From the NCBI RefSeq assembly GCF_046267875.1, contig NZ_CP176502.1:1550001-1614000 (forward strand): a DNA stretch of 64,000 bases, written 5' to 3'. The DNA comes from Mannheimia glucosida (GTDB taxonomy: Bacteria; Pseudomonadota; Gammaproteobacteria; Enterobacterales; Pasteurellaceae). A program made the position numbers and the translations under genes. Below, in pieces: positions 26,587 through 35,520 of this stretch (its first letter is position 1; every line of letters starts with the position of its first letter). Under the pieces are notes generated by a model, which saw only the letters and a list, made by a program, of their open reading frames with translations, searched no databases and had not been told where the DNA came from.

Positions 26587-27537
26587 TTACTGTGTTAGTC
26601 GGAAAAGGCGATTTTTTTGGAGCAAGATAAAGAATAGCAATAAGCTTCCCCATAAAATCATTGTAATGTAACTGCTGATGCCAAGCATATTTAAGCCACT
26701 TTCAATCACTTGTAATAAAACTAAGGCGAGCATAATCCCTAATAGTTTCCCTTTACCTCCGTCAGGGTTAATACCGCCTAATACTGCGGCTAAAATGGAG
26801 ATTAACAAGTAGGAATCACCATAAGAGGCTTTTGCAGAATTGAGTTTAGACATCATCAAAATAGCGGCAAATACACAGAGAATTGAGGAAATAACATAAA
26901 CCCAAATCAGCACTTTTTTGGTATTGATGCCTGAATAATAAGTAGCTTTTTCATTGTTGCCAATAAAATAAACTGCTTTACCCATTGCGGTTTTTTCTAA
27001 GAAAAACCAAATCAGCCCAGCAAGAAAGAGAAAGATCAGAATAGGTAGCGGAATCCATAAAAAGGTTGAGGCATTGATACTCAGCATCGTTTCCGGAAAA
27101 TTCGCAATGGTTGAACCGTTAGTGACTAGAATATTGATGCCGTTAATTAAAGTCATTGTGCCTAAGGTTGCCAAAATCGGTGAAACACGAACGACAGCAA
27201 TTAATGTACCATTGAGTAATCCAATGGCTAAGGCACAGCAAAGGCTTAATAAAATAGCAATGAATAACCAAGAAATACAGGTATATTGTGTAATAAAGTA
27301 GGCAATAATTAATGAGCAAGCATTCATTCCGGCAATAATGGAAAGATTTATTCCGCCTGTTAACATCGGTAATGCCATTGCTAGGGTTAAAATACCTAAT
27401 ACTGGAATTTGTGATGCCATAGATTGAAAGTTGCTCATAGACCAAAAGATGTCAGGAATAAAAATACTAAAGGCGATAACTGCAACTGCAAAGAGTGCTA
27501 AGAGATAGAAAATTGTTGGGTCCAGTTTACTTTTCAT
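26587..27537 (-). CDS. Sugar ABC transporter permease (RbsC/LsrD type), second subunit
   Basis: A 316-aa RbsC-family (BPD_transp_2) inner-membrane permease with eight to ten helices. Family features are LTGGINLSIIAGMNACS near 60-76, the N-terminal half of the fold, and GGINPDGGKGKLLG near 248-261, the loop that usually reads GG.....G.G in this family. It starts 2 bases after the stop of the first permease and ends 12 bases before the kinase. It probably pairs with the product of 27540-28499. Confidence 0.88.
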   Translation of the reverse strand: MKSKLDPTIFYLLALFAVAVIAFSIFIPDIFWSMSNFQSMASQIPVLGILTLAMALPMLTGGINLSIIAGMNACSLIIAYFITQYTCISWLFIAILLSLCCALAIGLLNGTLIAVVRVSPILATLGTMTLINGINILVTNGSTIANFPETMLSINASTFLWIPLPILIFLFLAGLIWFFLEKTAMGKAVYFIGNNEKATYYSGINTKKVLIWVYVISSILCVFAAILMMSKLNSAKASYGDSYLLISILAAVLGGINPDGGKGKLLGIMLALVLLQVIESGLNMLGISSYITMILWGSLLLFFILLQKNRLFRLTQ

Positions 27538-27539
27538 CG

Positions 27540-28499
27540 TTATACTCCTTGTTTTTTCCGCTGACTTAATGCTGTTGCACTAATACTTAAGATAATGATG
27601 ACACCGGTGATAATGGTTTGCCAGTAAGACGAAACATTCATCAAATTTAGCCCATTTTGAATAATCGCCAGTAACATTACGCCCATTACCGTACCAAATA
27701 AGGTACCTCTACCTCCTGATAAACTAGCACCACCGAATACCACTGCTGCGAGTACGGTTAATTCATAACCCAGTAATGAATCCGGTGCGACAGATTGTAC
27801 GGTATAAGATTGCACAATACCTGCCAAACCTGCCATAAAGCCCATATAACCGTATGCAAACAGATGGAGAAATAAGAGATTAAATCCAATACGGGAGGTT
27901 GCATCCGGATTACCACCAAGGGCGTAAATTTTTCTGCCAATAGTGAGTTTATTCGTAATTAAGCCGGTTAATAGCACCGCCAAAATAGCCATTAATGCTT
28001 GAAACGATAATCCAAATTCCACTCCCTCGGCAGTGGTCTGTTTAAAGAACACGATTTCTTGGGTAAACCATTCAGGATACTCATAAAGCCATACACCTTT
28101 GGTAAAATAGAGTAGTCCGCCATAAAAAATATTGAGTGTTGAGATCGTAATAATAATGGAAGGAACACTAAGCTGATTAACAAATAGGGCATTAATAAAA
28201 CCTAATAATATGCCGATAATGGAAGAGATAACAAAAACGCCAGCAAATCCCACATCATATTTACCGATGGCTGCAACCATAATATATTGAGAAATAATGG
28301 TGATGGCAGGGAAAGAAATATCAATGCCACCTGACAGCAATACCACAAATAAGCCACAAGCTAAAATCATTAACATTGAGTAATTATTTACAACATCATA
28401 AAGGTTCTCAATGGTTGCAAAATCACGGGTAAATAGCGTTAATAATAGGATTAAAATCAGTAACGTACCGGAAAGAATATGATTATTGCTGATTTTCAT
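27540..28499 (-). CDS. Sugar ABC transporter permease (RbsC/LsrC type), first subunit
   Basis: A 319-aa RbsC-family permease with LLSGGIDISFPAITIISQY near 54-72 and VVFGGASLSGGRGTLFG near 252-268, both hallmark segments. Its start overlaps the 3' end of the ATPase gene by 17 bases, a sign of coupled translation. Having two different permeases plus a fused two-domain ATPase resembles LsrACDB and RhaSTPQ transporters more than ribose RbsACB. Confidence 0.88.
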   Translation of the reverse strand: MKISNNHILSGTLLILILLLTLFTRDFATIENLYDVVNNYSMLMILACGLFVVLLSGGIDISFPAITIISQYIMVAAIGKYDVGFAGVFVISSIIGILLGFINALFVNQLSVPSIIITISTLNIFYGGLLYFTKGVWLYEYPEWFTQEIVFFKQTTAEGVEFGLSFQALMAILAVLLTGLITNKLTIGRKIYALGGNPDATSRIGFNLLFLHLFAYGYMGFMAGLAGIVQSYTVQSVAPDSLLGYELTVLAAVVFGGASLSGGRGTLFGTVMGVMLLAIIQNGLNLMNVSSYWQTIITGVIIILSISATALSQRKKQGV

Positions 28500-29973
28500 A
28501 AATCACCTCCGCAATCGATTTTTCATTGGAATATGCCGGCAAGATTTCATCAACAATGCGACCTTTTTTCATTACAATTACCCGATGGCTGTTGTAATAG
28601 GCTTCTTCTACTTCATCAGTCACAAAAATAACTGCAATGCCTTGCTGAGCCAATGATTTAATAATTTGGAAGATCCCTTCTTTATTGGCGATATCAACCC
28701 CAATAGTCGGAGCATCTAAAATCATAATTTTCGGTTCAATTGCCAGCCATTTTGCAATCGAAACCCGCTGTGCATTCCCTCCGGAAAGGGTATTAACAGG
28801 CAAGTCTGAATCGGATACTTTAATCTTTAATGAATCAATCAAGGCTTGGCTACTTGCATAAGCCTTTGAGGATTGAATAATCTGTAATTTATCGGTGATT
28901 TTGTGGAAAATGGTCGAAATAATATTGTGATGAATCGATTCTGCCATAATCAGCCCAGTGTGCATTCGATCTTCCGAGACATAAGCAATCCCTTTGGCAA
29001 TGGCATCACGGTTAGTGTTAAATCTCACTTTTTCACCGTTTAATAAAATATCGCCGGATTGTGGCTGAGTAATGCCGAATAAACTTAGGCAAAGTTCAGT
29101 ACGCCCCGAACCGAGCAACCCTGTAAGAGCAACAATTTCCCCCTCTCGTAGCGAAAAGTTAATCTCTTCATACTGATGAGGCAGTGTTAAATTGCGGACT
29201 TCCAATACCGTTTTTCTTTGCAAAAAATCCGGTAAATCTAACCGCTTGTAATCGATTTCCAGCCCAGTCATTAGGAAACCGAGGCGTTTTTCATTCATTT
29301 CACGGATAGGATATTGTCCAACCATATTGCCGTCTTTCAGCACTAATACACTATCAGAAACACTCATCACTTCTTGCAATTTATGACTGACAAAGATGAT
29401 GCTAATACCTTTGCTTTTAAGTTTAATGACGACATCTAACAGGTCTTTAACCTCTTTTGCGGTAAGTGAGGCAGTCGGCTCGTCCATAATCAATAATCTG
29501 GCATTTTGTGCTAACGCTCGACAAATAGCGACTAACTGTTGTTGAGCAATCGGTAAATCCTCTAATACCGCATTTAGGTCTAAATTTGCATTGATGCTTT
29601 GAATGGCATTAAGAGCAACTTGATGAATTTCGTCTTGACTCACCCAGCCAAATTTTCGGTGCAGGTTAATGGCAATATTTTCCGCAACGGTTAAATTTGG
29701 GAAAAGGGCTAAATCTTGATAAATCACTTGAATGCCTTTATCAATCGATTCCTGCGGTGTCAGCCTGGTATATTGGGCTGCACCAATTTGGATTTCAGCC
29801 CCTTTATCCGGTTGATAAACGCCGGAAAGAATTTTGATCAAGGTTGATTTTCCACAACCATTTTGACCAGCAAGGCAAAGTGCTTCACCATAATCTAATG
29901 AGAGATTGACTTGATTTAATGCTTTTATGCCGTGGAATGTTTTACTGATATGCCGCATCGAAATAAATGCCAT
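28483..29973 (-). CDS. Sugar ABC transporter ATP-binding protein, two ABC domains
   Basis: A 496-aa RbsA/MglA-type protein made of two ABC domains. The first has Walker A GQNGCGKSTL near 36-45 and Walker B RLLIMDEPTASL near 159-170. The second has the degenerate Walker A GLLGSGRTEL usual for this class, a canonical signature LSGGNAQRVSIAKWL near 399-413 and Walker B KIMILDAPTIGVD. It overlaps the first permease gene. GAGG precedes the ATG. Confidence 0.92.
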   Translation of the reverse strand: MAFISMRHISKTFHGIKALNQVNLSLDYGEALCLAGQNGCGKSTLIKILSGVYQPDKGAEIQIGAAQYTRLTPQESIDKGIQVIYQDLALFPNLTVAENIAINLHRKFGWVSQDEIHQVALNAIQSINANLDLNAVLEDLPIAQQQLVAICRALAQNARLLIMDEPTASLTAKEVKDLLDVVIKLKSKGISIIFVSHKLQEVMSVSDSVLVLKDGNMVGQYPIREMNEKRLGFLMTGLEIDYKRLDLPDFLQRKTVLEVRNLTLPHQYEEINFSLREGEIVALTGLLGSGRTELCLSLFGITQPQSGDILLNGEKVRFNTNRDAIAKGIAYVSEDRMHTGLIMAESIHHNIISTIFHKITDKLQIIQSSKAYASSQALIDSLKIKVSDSDLPVNTLSGGNAQRVSIAKWLAIEPKIMILDAPTIGVDIANKEGIFQIIKSLAQQGIAVIFVTDEVEEAYYNSHRVIVMKKGRIVDEILPAYSNEKSIAEVIYENQQ

Positions 29974-29993
29974 AAATGCCTCCTGAGGGGAAA

Positions 29994-30018
29994 ATATGGG
30001 CTGGTTATCAGCCCATAT
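29994..30018 (-). terminator. Intra-operon hairpin after the sugar-binding protein gene
   Basis: A perfect 10-bp stem (29994-30003 with 30009-30018) lies between the binding-protein and ATPase genes with a short T-run on the minus strand. Such hairpins commonly terminate part of the transcripts and protect the binding-protein mRNA. Confidence 0.65.
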
Positions 30019-30029
30019 GTCAGCGCAAA

Positions 30030-31004
30030 TTAATATAATTTATCGATATTTTCCTTGGTGACTTTCAGTACATTGTGGAATTGAAGTAACTTTTTCTCAC
30101 CATCTACTTTGGCTTTACCAACGGTTGGAATCTCTAATCCGTCCTCAATTTTTTCGCCTTTTAATACTTTGGCAGCAACAGCCGCTAACGCATAACCTGC
30201 ATTGGCTGGGTCATAGGTAATTCCCATTGTAATATCACCACTTTTAATTAAATTGGCTGCTTGGGAAGGAATCATCATTCCGAAGACATTTAATTTATTT
30301 TTTAAGCGTTTTTCTTTCACCGCCAACCCTGCACCGATAGGACCTTGTGAACCAAAAGAAACGACTGCTTTGAGATCGGAATGGGCTTTCACTAAATCAA
30401 TAGTGGTACGGCGTGCATCATTAATATTTTCAGCGACAGGCATTCTGCTGGTCACTTCAAACATATCTGGGTAATGCTCTTTTTGATATTTCACAAATAA
30501 ATCAGCCCACAGATTATGTTGAGGCACGGTTAATCCACCGACATAAATCACATAGCCGCCTTTACCGCCCATAGCTTTTGCTACTTCTTCTACATAGTCT
30601 GCCGCAAATTGTGCATTATCGATAATTTCAATATCCCAATCGGCACTAGGTTGTCCGACTGACTCATTAGTTAATACCACAATGCCGCTCTGTTTCGCTT
30701 TTTTCAGCACCGGTTCTAAGGCATTTGCATCGTTAGGGACGATGGAAATAGCACTGACTTTTTTCGCAATTAAATCTTCAATTAATTTCACTTGTTGTGG
30801 TGCATCGGTATTGGATGGGCCGACTTGATAAGCATTGACACTGTTATCTTTACCTGCTTGCACAACACCTTCTGCCATACGGTTAAACCACGGCATACCG
30901 TCAATTTTGGAGATATTAACGACATCATTGGCAAGTGCCGAACCGTAACAGGCTAAAGCTAAAATACTTGAAAATAATGCGTGCTTGAACGTTGGTTTTT
31001 TCAT
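30030..31004 (-). CDS. Sugar ABC transporter periplasmic binding protein, LsrB/RhaS-like
   Basis: A 324-aa periplasmic binding protein of the PF13407 class with a signal peptide (MKKPTFKHALFSSILALACY, cleavage after GSALA). The body has VGPSNTDAPQQVKLIEDLIAKK-type core segments and SAISIVPNDANALEPVL, then VVSFGSQGPIGAGLAV in the C-lobe. The arrangement resembles LsrB and RhaS, but the ligand is unknown. An upstream frame to 31022 lacks a good start; the ATG at 31004 follows GAGGGAAG. It is the first gene of its operon, with a CRP-like site about 180 bases upstream. Confidence 0.87.
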   Translation of the reverse strand: MKKPTFKHALFSSILALACYGSALANDVVNISKIDGMPWFNRMAEGVVQAGKDNSVNAYQVGPSNTDAPQQVKLIEDLIAKKVSAISIVPNDANALEPVLKKAKQSGIVVLTNESVGQPSADWDIEIIDNAQFAADYVEEVAKAMGGKGGYVIYVGGLTVPQHNLWADLFVKYQKEHYPDMFEVTSRMPVAENINDARRTTIDLVKAHSDLKAVVSFGSQGPIGAGLAVKEKRLKNKLNVFGMMIPSQAANLIKSGDITMGITYDPANAGYALAAVAAKVLKGEKIEDGLEIPTVGKAKVDGEKKLLQFHNVLKVTKENIDKLY

Positions 31005-31179
31005 TGTTCTTCCCTCATACATAAGAAGTTATTTCACTGAATATCACTCACAGAGCTTGATATCCCTTCTCTAATAGAAACAGCACTATTAAAGCTGTTT
31101 GTATCTTATGCTTTTGAGTGAGAGAAAAACAGGTAACTTTTTGTTATCGATATGGAAAATTCTGCTACGCAAAGTAAAG

Positions 31180-31195
31180 TGAGATCAAGATCACA
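31180..31195 (-). promoter_or_regulatory. CRP-like site upstream of the sugar ABC operon
   Basis: TGAGA-N6-TCACA matches TGTGA-N6-TCACA at 9 of 10 positions and is flanked by the typical ATTT. It overlaps the last codons of the araC gene and lies about 180 bases before the binding-protein start, in line with catabolite control. Confidence 0.6.
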
Positions 31196-32051
31196 TTTCA
31201 CTATCTTTACGCCGTTCTAAGGTTCTAAACTCAGAAGGTGACAGTCCAGTATGCTTTTTGAAAATTTTGGAGAAATAGAGAGAATCCTCATAACCTAAGG
31301 ATTTCGCAATATTAGAGATAGAGATATTAGAGAAATAAAGTAATTTTTTGGATTCAGAAATGCGTTGTAATTCCCGCCATGGTACTAAGCTGATCCCCAA
31401 AGATTGTTTGAAAAGATGGGATAGGCGTGATGGCGATAAAAACACTTTTTCTGCCATAGTTTCTAAGCTCTCATTTTTAGCGAGATTCGTTAAAATTAAA
31501 TCACAAACTGTTAAAATGCGTTGATCGATGACAGGAATAACCTCAATTTTCTCGGCAGAAATACATTTCATAAGTAAGTATTCCAATAAACTAGTCGCAA
31601 TATCTTCTTTAAAAAATTTACTGGATTTAAGTTCTAATTCAATTTTACTGAAAAGTTGGCTAATTTCCAGAAAGTAACGGTCATCGCTAATGGTGATCCG
31701 CCCTATTTTTTCTTCCATATTTGACCAATTCAGCCATTTATTCCACTTTGGATTAGGCAGAAAATAGACCCATTTATAGTGCCAATATTGGCTTTCTGGG
31801 TGACGATGGTAGTGTTGAACTGCATTGGGTGTAAATAGGAGTAATTGACCTCGATGGGCTGAAAAGACGTGTTTACCATCAGAAACAGAGCCATGCCCAA
31901 AAGTAGTTAATTGCAACATATAACCTTGCATCCCTTGTTGTCTATCGACAATAGAATCAAGATAGTTGCCTTTCTCACATTGAGTAAGACCGGCGATGAA
32001 TTCAAGGTCAAATGGATAAGTCGGTGAAAGCAAAGAAAGGTTTTTATACAT
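31191..32051 (-). CDS. AraC-family regulator of the sugar ABC operon
   Basis: A 286-aa regulator with an N-terminal cupin-like sensing domain (about 1-150, HVFSAHRGQLLLFTPNAVQHY) and a C-terminal double HTH (about 180-280: LETMAEKVFLSPSRLSHLFKQ and ISNIAKSLGYEDSLYFSKIFK). The ending GLSPSEFR is typical of AraC/XylS proteins. It lies just upstream of the ABC transporter on the same strand, so it is the probable activator, responding to the transported sugar. No RNA terminator separates it clearly from the operon. Confidence 0.88.
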   Translation of the reverse strand: MYKNLSLLSPTYPFDLEFIAGLTQCEKGNYLDSIVDRQQGMQGYMLQLTTFGHGSVSDGKHVFSAHRGQLLLFTPNAVQHYHRHPESQYWHYKWVYFLPNPKWNKWLNWSNMEEKIGRITISDDRYFLEISQLFSKIELELKSSKFFKEDIATSLLEYLLMKCISAEKIEVIPVIDQRILTVCDLILTNLAKNESLETMAEKVFLSPSRLSHLFKQSLGISLVPWRELQRISESKKLLYFSNISISNIAKSLGYEDSLYFSKIFKKHTGLSPSEFRTLERRKDSEM

Positions 32052-32165
32052 GACTATCAGTATTTACCAAAAAATAATAAAAAATAACCGCTTGTTTATC
32101 ATTACTAATGAACGCCCAGATTAGTAAACCAAATGTAATTTTACCAATATTAATTAGCAAAGATC

Positions 32166-33086
32166 CTAATAGTGCTTAGGATATTTTACTAACTTTAAGG
32201 CGATACTTGAGCCTAAAATCACAATACAAGCAAAGCCCATTTGAACAATGGAAATACGTTCGTCCAGTAAAATATAAGCAATGATGGCTGTTGAAACCGG
32301 CATTAATAGTTCCAATACTTGGTAGGTTATCAGTCCTTGGGTTTGGATAATGTGAAAGGTTAATACCATTCCGATCATAATCGCATAAATACCAGCAGCC
32401 ATCAGAGAGAATAGTAGCCAGTTTGGTGCAGTAAAAAGCTCATTAAATTTACCTGCTTGTTGGCTAAGTAATAGACTTGAGAGTGAAGTAGTCAAAGATG
32501 TTACACAACTTAGTGTAAATACGTTCAGCTCTCGAGCGAATTTTACAACTAGGTTTTGTATGTTACGGATAATAATTGACAGAAATAAGAACACAGAACC
32601 AAGAATAAATCCTTCGCTAATTGAGAGTGTTTTTCCGTGCCAAATAAATCCAAGTGAACCGATGATCGTTAAAATTGAGCCGAACCAGAAAGCTTTGCTT
32701 TTAATGCGTTCTCTTTCATCTTGAAAGAATATGGCGGCAATAATCACGCCAAATGGCATTGCCAATACCCCAAAAATAGAGGCGGTAACAGCATTTGTAA
32801 TTTTGACCCCTTTTAGCCAAAAATACATATTTGCGGACATCATTAACCCGACAAATAGAGAAATCGCAATCAATTTTGGAGTTTTAATCAGCTGAGACAG
32901 CGATGTGCGTAATCTCCATAAAATGAAAAATAATAAGGTGAACCCACCAACAAGAAAACGTATACCGTTATTATTTAATGGGTCAAAATGCAAACTGAGA
33001 AACCTAAGCAGTACAATATTTAGACCAATACCGAAGATATAAAGTAGGTTAATTAAGACTAATTGATAAGAGGAAGGCATATTCAA
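32166..33086 (-). CDS. EamA/DMT-family transporter
   Basis: A 306-aa inner-membrane protein with ten predicted helices made of two EamA repeats (about 10-135 and 155-300). Typical pieces are NNNGIRFLVGGFTLLFF in the first repeat and TYQVLELLMPVSTAIIAYILLDERIS near the end of the second. Members of this drug/metabolite group export amino acids, nucleotides or other metabolites; the substrate here is unknown. A terminator follows toward the araC gene side only weakly, so it may be monocistronic. Confidence 0.85.
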   Translation of the reverse strand: MNMPSSYQLVLINLLYIFGIGLNIVLLRFLSLHFDPLNNNGIRFLVGGFTLLFFILWRLRTSLSQLIKTPKLIAISLFVGLMMSANMYFWLKGVKITNAVTASIFGVLAMPFGVIIAAIFFQDERERIKSKAFWFGSILTIIGSLGFIWHGKTLSISEGFILGSVFLFLSIIIRNIQNLVVKFARELNVFTLSCVTSLTTSLSSLLLSQQAGKFNELFTAPNWLLFSLMAAGIYAIMIGMVLTFHIIQTQGLITYQVLELLMPVSTAIIAYILLDERISIVQMGFACIVILGSSIALKLVKYPKHY

Positions 33087-33094
33087 AAAACAAA

Positions 33095-33120
33095 AATGGC
33101 TCAGCTGTAAGCTGAGCTTT
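33095..33120 (-). terminator. Terminator of cspD
   Basis: GCTCAGC (33099-33105) pairs with GCTGAGC (33111-33117) around a 5-base loop, followed on the minus strand by a T-rich run. Confidence 0.75.
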
Positions 33121-33167
33121 AAAATCTAATAAAGTATGGTTATAACAATAATTTTATTAACGACGGA

Positions 33168-33386
33168 TTATAACGCTTTTTCGCTTATAGGCGTGATATT
33201 TGAGGCTGAGGCACCTCGCTCTCCTTGAACTAATTCAAACTGTACTTTTTGGCCGACTTTTAAAGAGCGATAACCTTCTGCTTGAATTTCAGAAAAATGA
33301 GCAAAAATGTCTCCTTCACATACATCCGATGTAATAAAACCAAATCCTTTTACATTGTTAAACCATTTAACAACACCGATATCCAT
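33168..33386 (-). CDS. cspD: Cold shock-like protein CspD
   Basis: A 72-aa single cold-shock domain. RNP1 KGFGFIT and RNP2-like DIFAHFS are present, with the CspD-type segment EGYRSLKVGQKVQF. E. coli CspD inhibits replication at non-growing forks. The open frame runs up to 33455, but GGAG precedes the ATG at 33386 and the domain begins at once (MDIGVVKWFNN). Its strand-mate upstream is the DUF1439 gene, with about 100 bases between. Confidence 0.9.
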   Translation of the reverse strand: MDIGVVKWFNNVKGFGFITSDVCEGDIFAHFSEIQAEGYRSLKVGQKVQFELVQGERGASASNITPISEKAL

Positions 33387-33488
33387 ACAAATCTCCAATA
33401 TAGTGAATGACGATAGTTGGATTGTAAATAAAATGCGTAAAAGCTCAACTATCAAAGTGTAAAAATTAGACGAAGATCACAAAATTAT

Positions 33489-34061
33489 TTAAAAAATAGT
33501 GGTTTCTAGCTTGATATTACCATTTTCTACTACAATGGCTTTGCCGAACTTTTTCACCATTGCTTCTTTTGTTTTATTTTCATCTAAAGTATAAACAGGC
33601 GTACTGTTTAAAAAACTACTTAATCCATCAGCCAACACCGGCAAAAACATTTGCAGTTCTGCTTGATATTTAGCCGGTGTTGCAGACCAGCTTAACAATC
33701 TGACATCTTTAAGAAATAATGCCCCTTTTTGGGGATCGTAATAAGGCGTGGTATCCATATTTAACTGGATGGACGCATCATATTTCTTGCCTTTCGCTTT
33801 TAAAAGCCCATCAACAACACTGGAAATAGCCACTTTTTTCTCTTCGGTTCTACCAATTTGGCTTGTCAGCGAATGCAGATGGTAATCCAATTCAAATAAA
33901 TGCGGAACGCCCACTTTATCCTGTAAAGGGATTTTTTCAGCTAATTTGGTGGCTAAATAGTCGTTGATTTCTTGCTCGCTAATGCTGAGTAAATTACCGT
34001 TAGCAGAGAGCATAGCCATTGAGGCAACGCATACAGCAGCGAATTTATGTAAAATTTTCAT
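33489..34061 (-). CDS. DUF1439 exported protein (YceB-like)
   Basis: A 190-aa envelope protein of the DUF1439 family. The signal peptide covers residues 1 to about 22. The mature part has ISEQEINDYLATKL and KVGVPHLFELDYHLHSL, the family hallmark, and alternating beta-like segments (AKYQAELQMFLPVLADGL). E. coli YceB is a lipoprotein; here no cysteine follows the hydrophobic stretch (AMLSANGNLL), so the lipobox is absent and the product is probably soluble periplasmic. Function unknown. Confidence 0.82.
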   Translation of the reverse strand: MKILHKFAAVCVASMAMLSANGNLLSISEQEINDYLATKLAEKIPLQDKVGVPHLFELDYHLHSLTSQIGRTEEKKVAISSVVDGLLKAKGKKYDASIQLNMDTTPYYDPQKGALFLKDVRLLSWSATPAKYQAELQMFLPVLADGLSSFLNSTPVYTLDENKTKEAMVKKFGKAIVVENGNIKLETTIF

Positions 34062-34154
34062 AATTTACCTTTTAAAATTAGGTTTAATCCATTAAACAGG
34101 TTAGAATAGATTGGGTCTATCATAGACTCTCTTTTTCGTTTAGGACAGAAAAAA

Positions 34155-34295
34155 ATGAAAAAATTCTTATTATGCTTAGGCATTTTAACGTTAGTCGCTT
34201 GCTCCTCAACTGGTGTAGGTGGCAATGTCGGAGTCGGTGGCGGCTCTAATGGAGTTGGAATCGGCTTAGGTGTCGGCACCGGCTTTCGGTTCTAA
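34155..34295 (+). CDS. Small glycine-rich lipoprotein
   Basis: A 46-aa ORF running ATG to TAA. The signal peptide MKKFLLCLGILTLVACSS has a clean lipobox LVAC with Cys16. The mature peptide is about 31 residues of alternating Gly/Val/Ser/Asn (GVGGNVGVGGGSN, then GVGIGLGVGTGFRF). AGGAC precedes the start at 10 bases. It is divergent from the DUF1439 gene and lies 58 bases ahead of tgt. I do not recognise a family; outer- or inner-membrane anchoring is inferred from the lipobox. Confidence 0.7.
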   Translation: MKKFLLCLGILTLVACSSTGVGGNVGVGGGSNGVGIGLGVGTGFRF

Positions 34296-34353
34296 TTGGT
34301 AAATTTTTGGTGGTTTTTGACCGCTTTCACGAACTGTTTATTTGTGGATAAAA

Positions 34354-35508
34354 ATGAAGTACGAATTAAAAAAAACAAGTGGTAATGCTCGCCGTGGGCG
34401 TTTAACCTTTAACCGCCCACAAGGCGAATTTCACGTGGAAACACCGGCATTTATGCCGGTAGGCACTTACGGCACGGTAAAAGGTATGACTCCTGAAGAA
34501 GTTAAAGCGACAGGAGCACAAATTTTATTAGGTAACACCTTCCATTTATGGTTAAGACCGGGGCAAGAAGTGATGAAAATGCACGGTGATTTGCACGATT
34601 TTATGCAATGGCACGGCCCGATTTTAACCGATTCCGGCGGTTTCCAAGTTTTTAGCTTAGGCAAACTGCGTAAAATTAAAGAAGAGGGTGTAACTTTCCA
34701 AAACCCGATTAGCGGTGAGAAAATTTTCCTTTCGCCGGAAAAATCAATGGAGATCCAATACGATCTTGGTTCAGACATTGTAATGATTTTTGATGAATGT
34801 ACTCCTTATCCGGCAACCTTTGATTATGCAAAAAAATCAATGGAAATGTCACTACGTTGGGCGAAACGTTCTCGTGATCGCTTTGATGAACTTGAAAACC
34901 CGAATGCGTTATTTGGGATTATTCAAGGTGGTGTGTATGAAGAGCTACGCAAAGTCTCGGTGGAAAAATTAGTCGAAATCGGCTTTGATGGCTATGCAGT
35001 CGGTGGCTTGGCGGTAGGTGAACCGAAAGAAGATATGCACCGCATTTTAGAATACGTTTGCCCACAAATTCCGGCAGATAAACCACGCTATTTAATGGGC
35101 GTAGGCAAACCGGAAGATTTAGTCGAAGGGGTTCGCCGTGGCATTGATATGTTTGACTGCGTAATGCCAACCCGAAACGCCCGTAACGGACATTTATTTG
35201 TGACCAACGGCATTGTGAAAATTCGTAATGCGAAATACCGTAACGATACCACACCGCTTGATCCTGAATGTGATTGCTACACTTGCAAAAACTACACCAA
35301 AGCCTATTTATATCACTTAGACAAATGTGGTGAAATTCTAGGGGCAAGACTAAACACCATTCATAATTTACGATACTATCAACGCCTAATGGCAGAAATT
35401 CGCCAAGCGATCGAAGAAGATCGTTTTGATGATTTTGTGGTGGAATTTTATGCTCGAATTGGCAAAGAAGTGCCACCTTTACAATCTGAAGTAAACGGTC
35501 AGAAATAA
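34354..35508 (+). CDS. tgt: Queuine tRNA-ribosyltransferase
   Basis: A 384-aa TIM-barrel enzyme that swaps guanine-34 of GUN-anticodon tRNAs for preQ1. Active-site motifs are DSGGFQVFSLG near residues 90-100, GIIQGG near 188-193, GGLAVGE near 217-223 and DCVMPTRNARNG near 263-274, with the zinc site CDCYTCKNYT plus His near 300-330. A TTG 12 bases upstream is in frame, but the ATG at 34354 fits the usual N-terminus (MKYELKKTSGNARRG). Confidence 0.97.
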   Translation: MKYELKKTSGNARRGRLTFNRPQGEFHVETPAFMPVGTYGTVKGMTPEEVKATGAQILLGNTFHLWLRPGQEVMKMHGDLHDFMQWHGPILTDSGGFQVFSLGKLRKIKEEGVTFQNPISGEKIFLSPEKSMEIQYDLGSDIVMIFDECTPYPATFDYAKKSMEMSLRWAKRSRDRFDELENPNALFGIIQGGVYEELRKVSVEKLVEIGFDGYAVGGLAVGEPKEDMHRILEYVCPQIPADKPRYLMGVGKPEDLVEGVRRGIDMFDCVMPTRNARNGHLFVTNGIVKIRNAKYRNDTTPLDPECDCYTCKNYTKAYLYHLDKCGEILGARLNTIHNLRYYQRLMAEIRQAIEEDRFDDFVVEFYARIGKEVPPLQSEVNGQK

Positions 35509-35520
35509 CAAGGAGTGTAT

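Noticed and set aside
24979..31004. Calling the sugar locus an lsr (autoinducer-2) operon
   Set aside because: The kinase N-terminus does not match LsrK, and lsrF/lsrG are absent; only the binding protein and permeases resemble Lsr.
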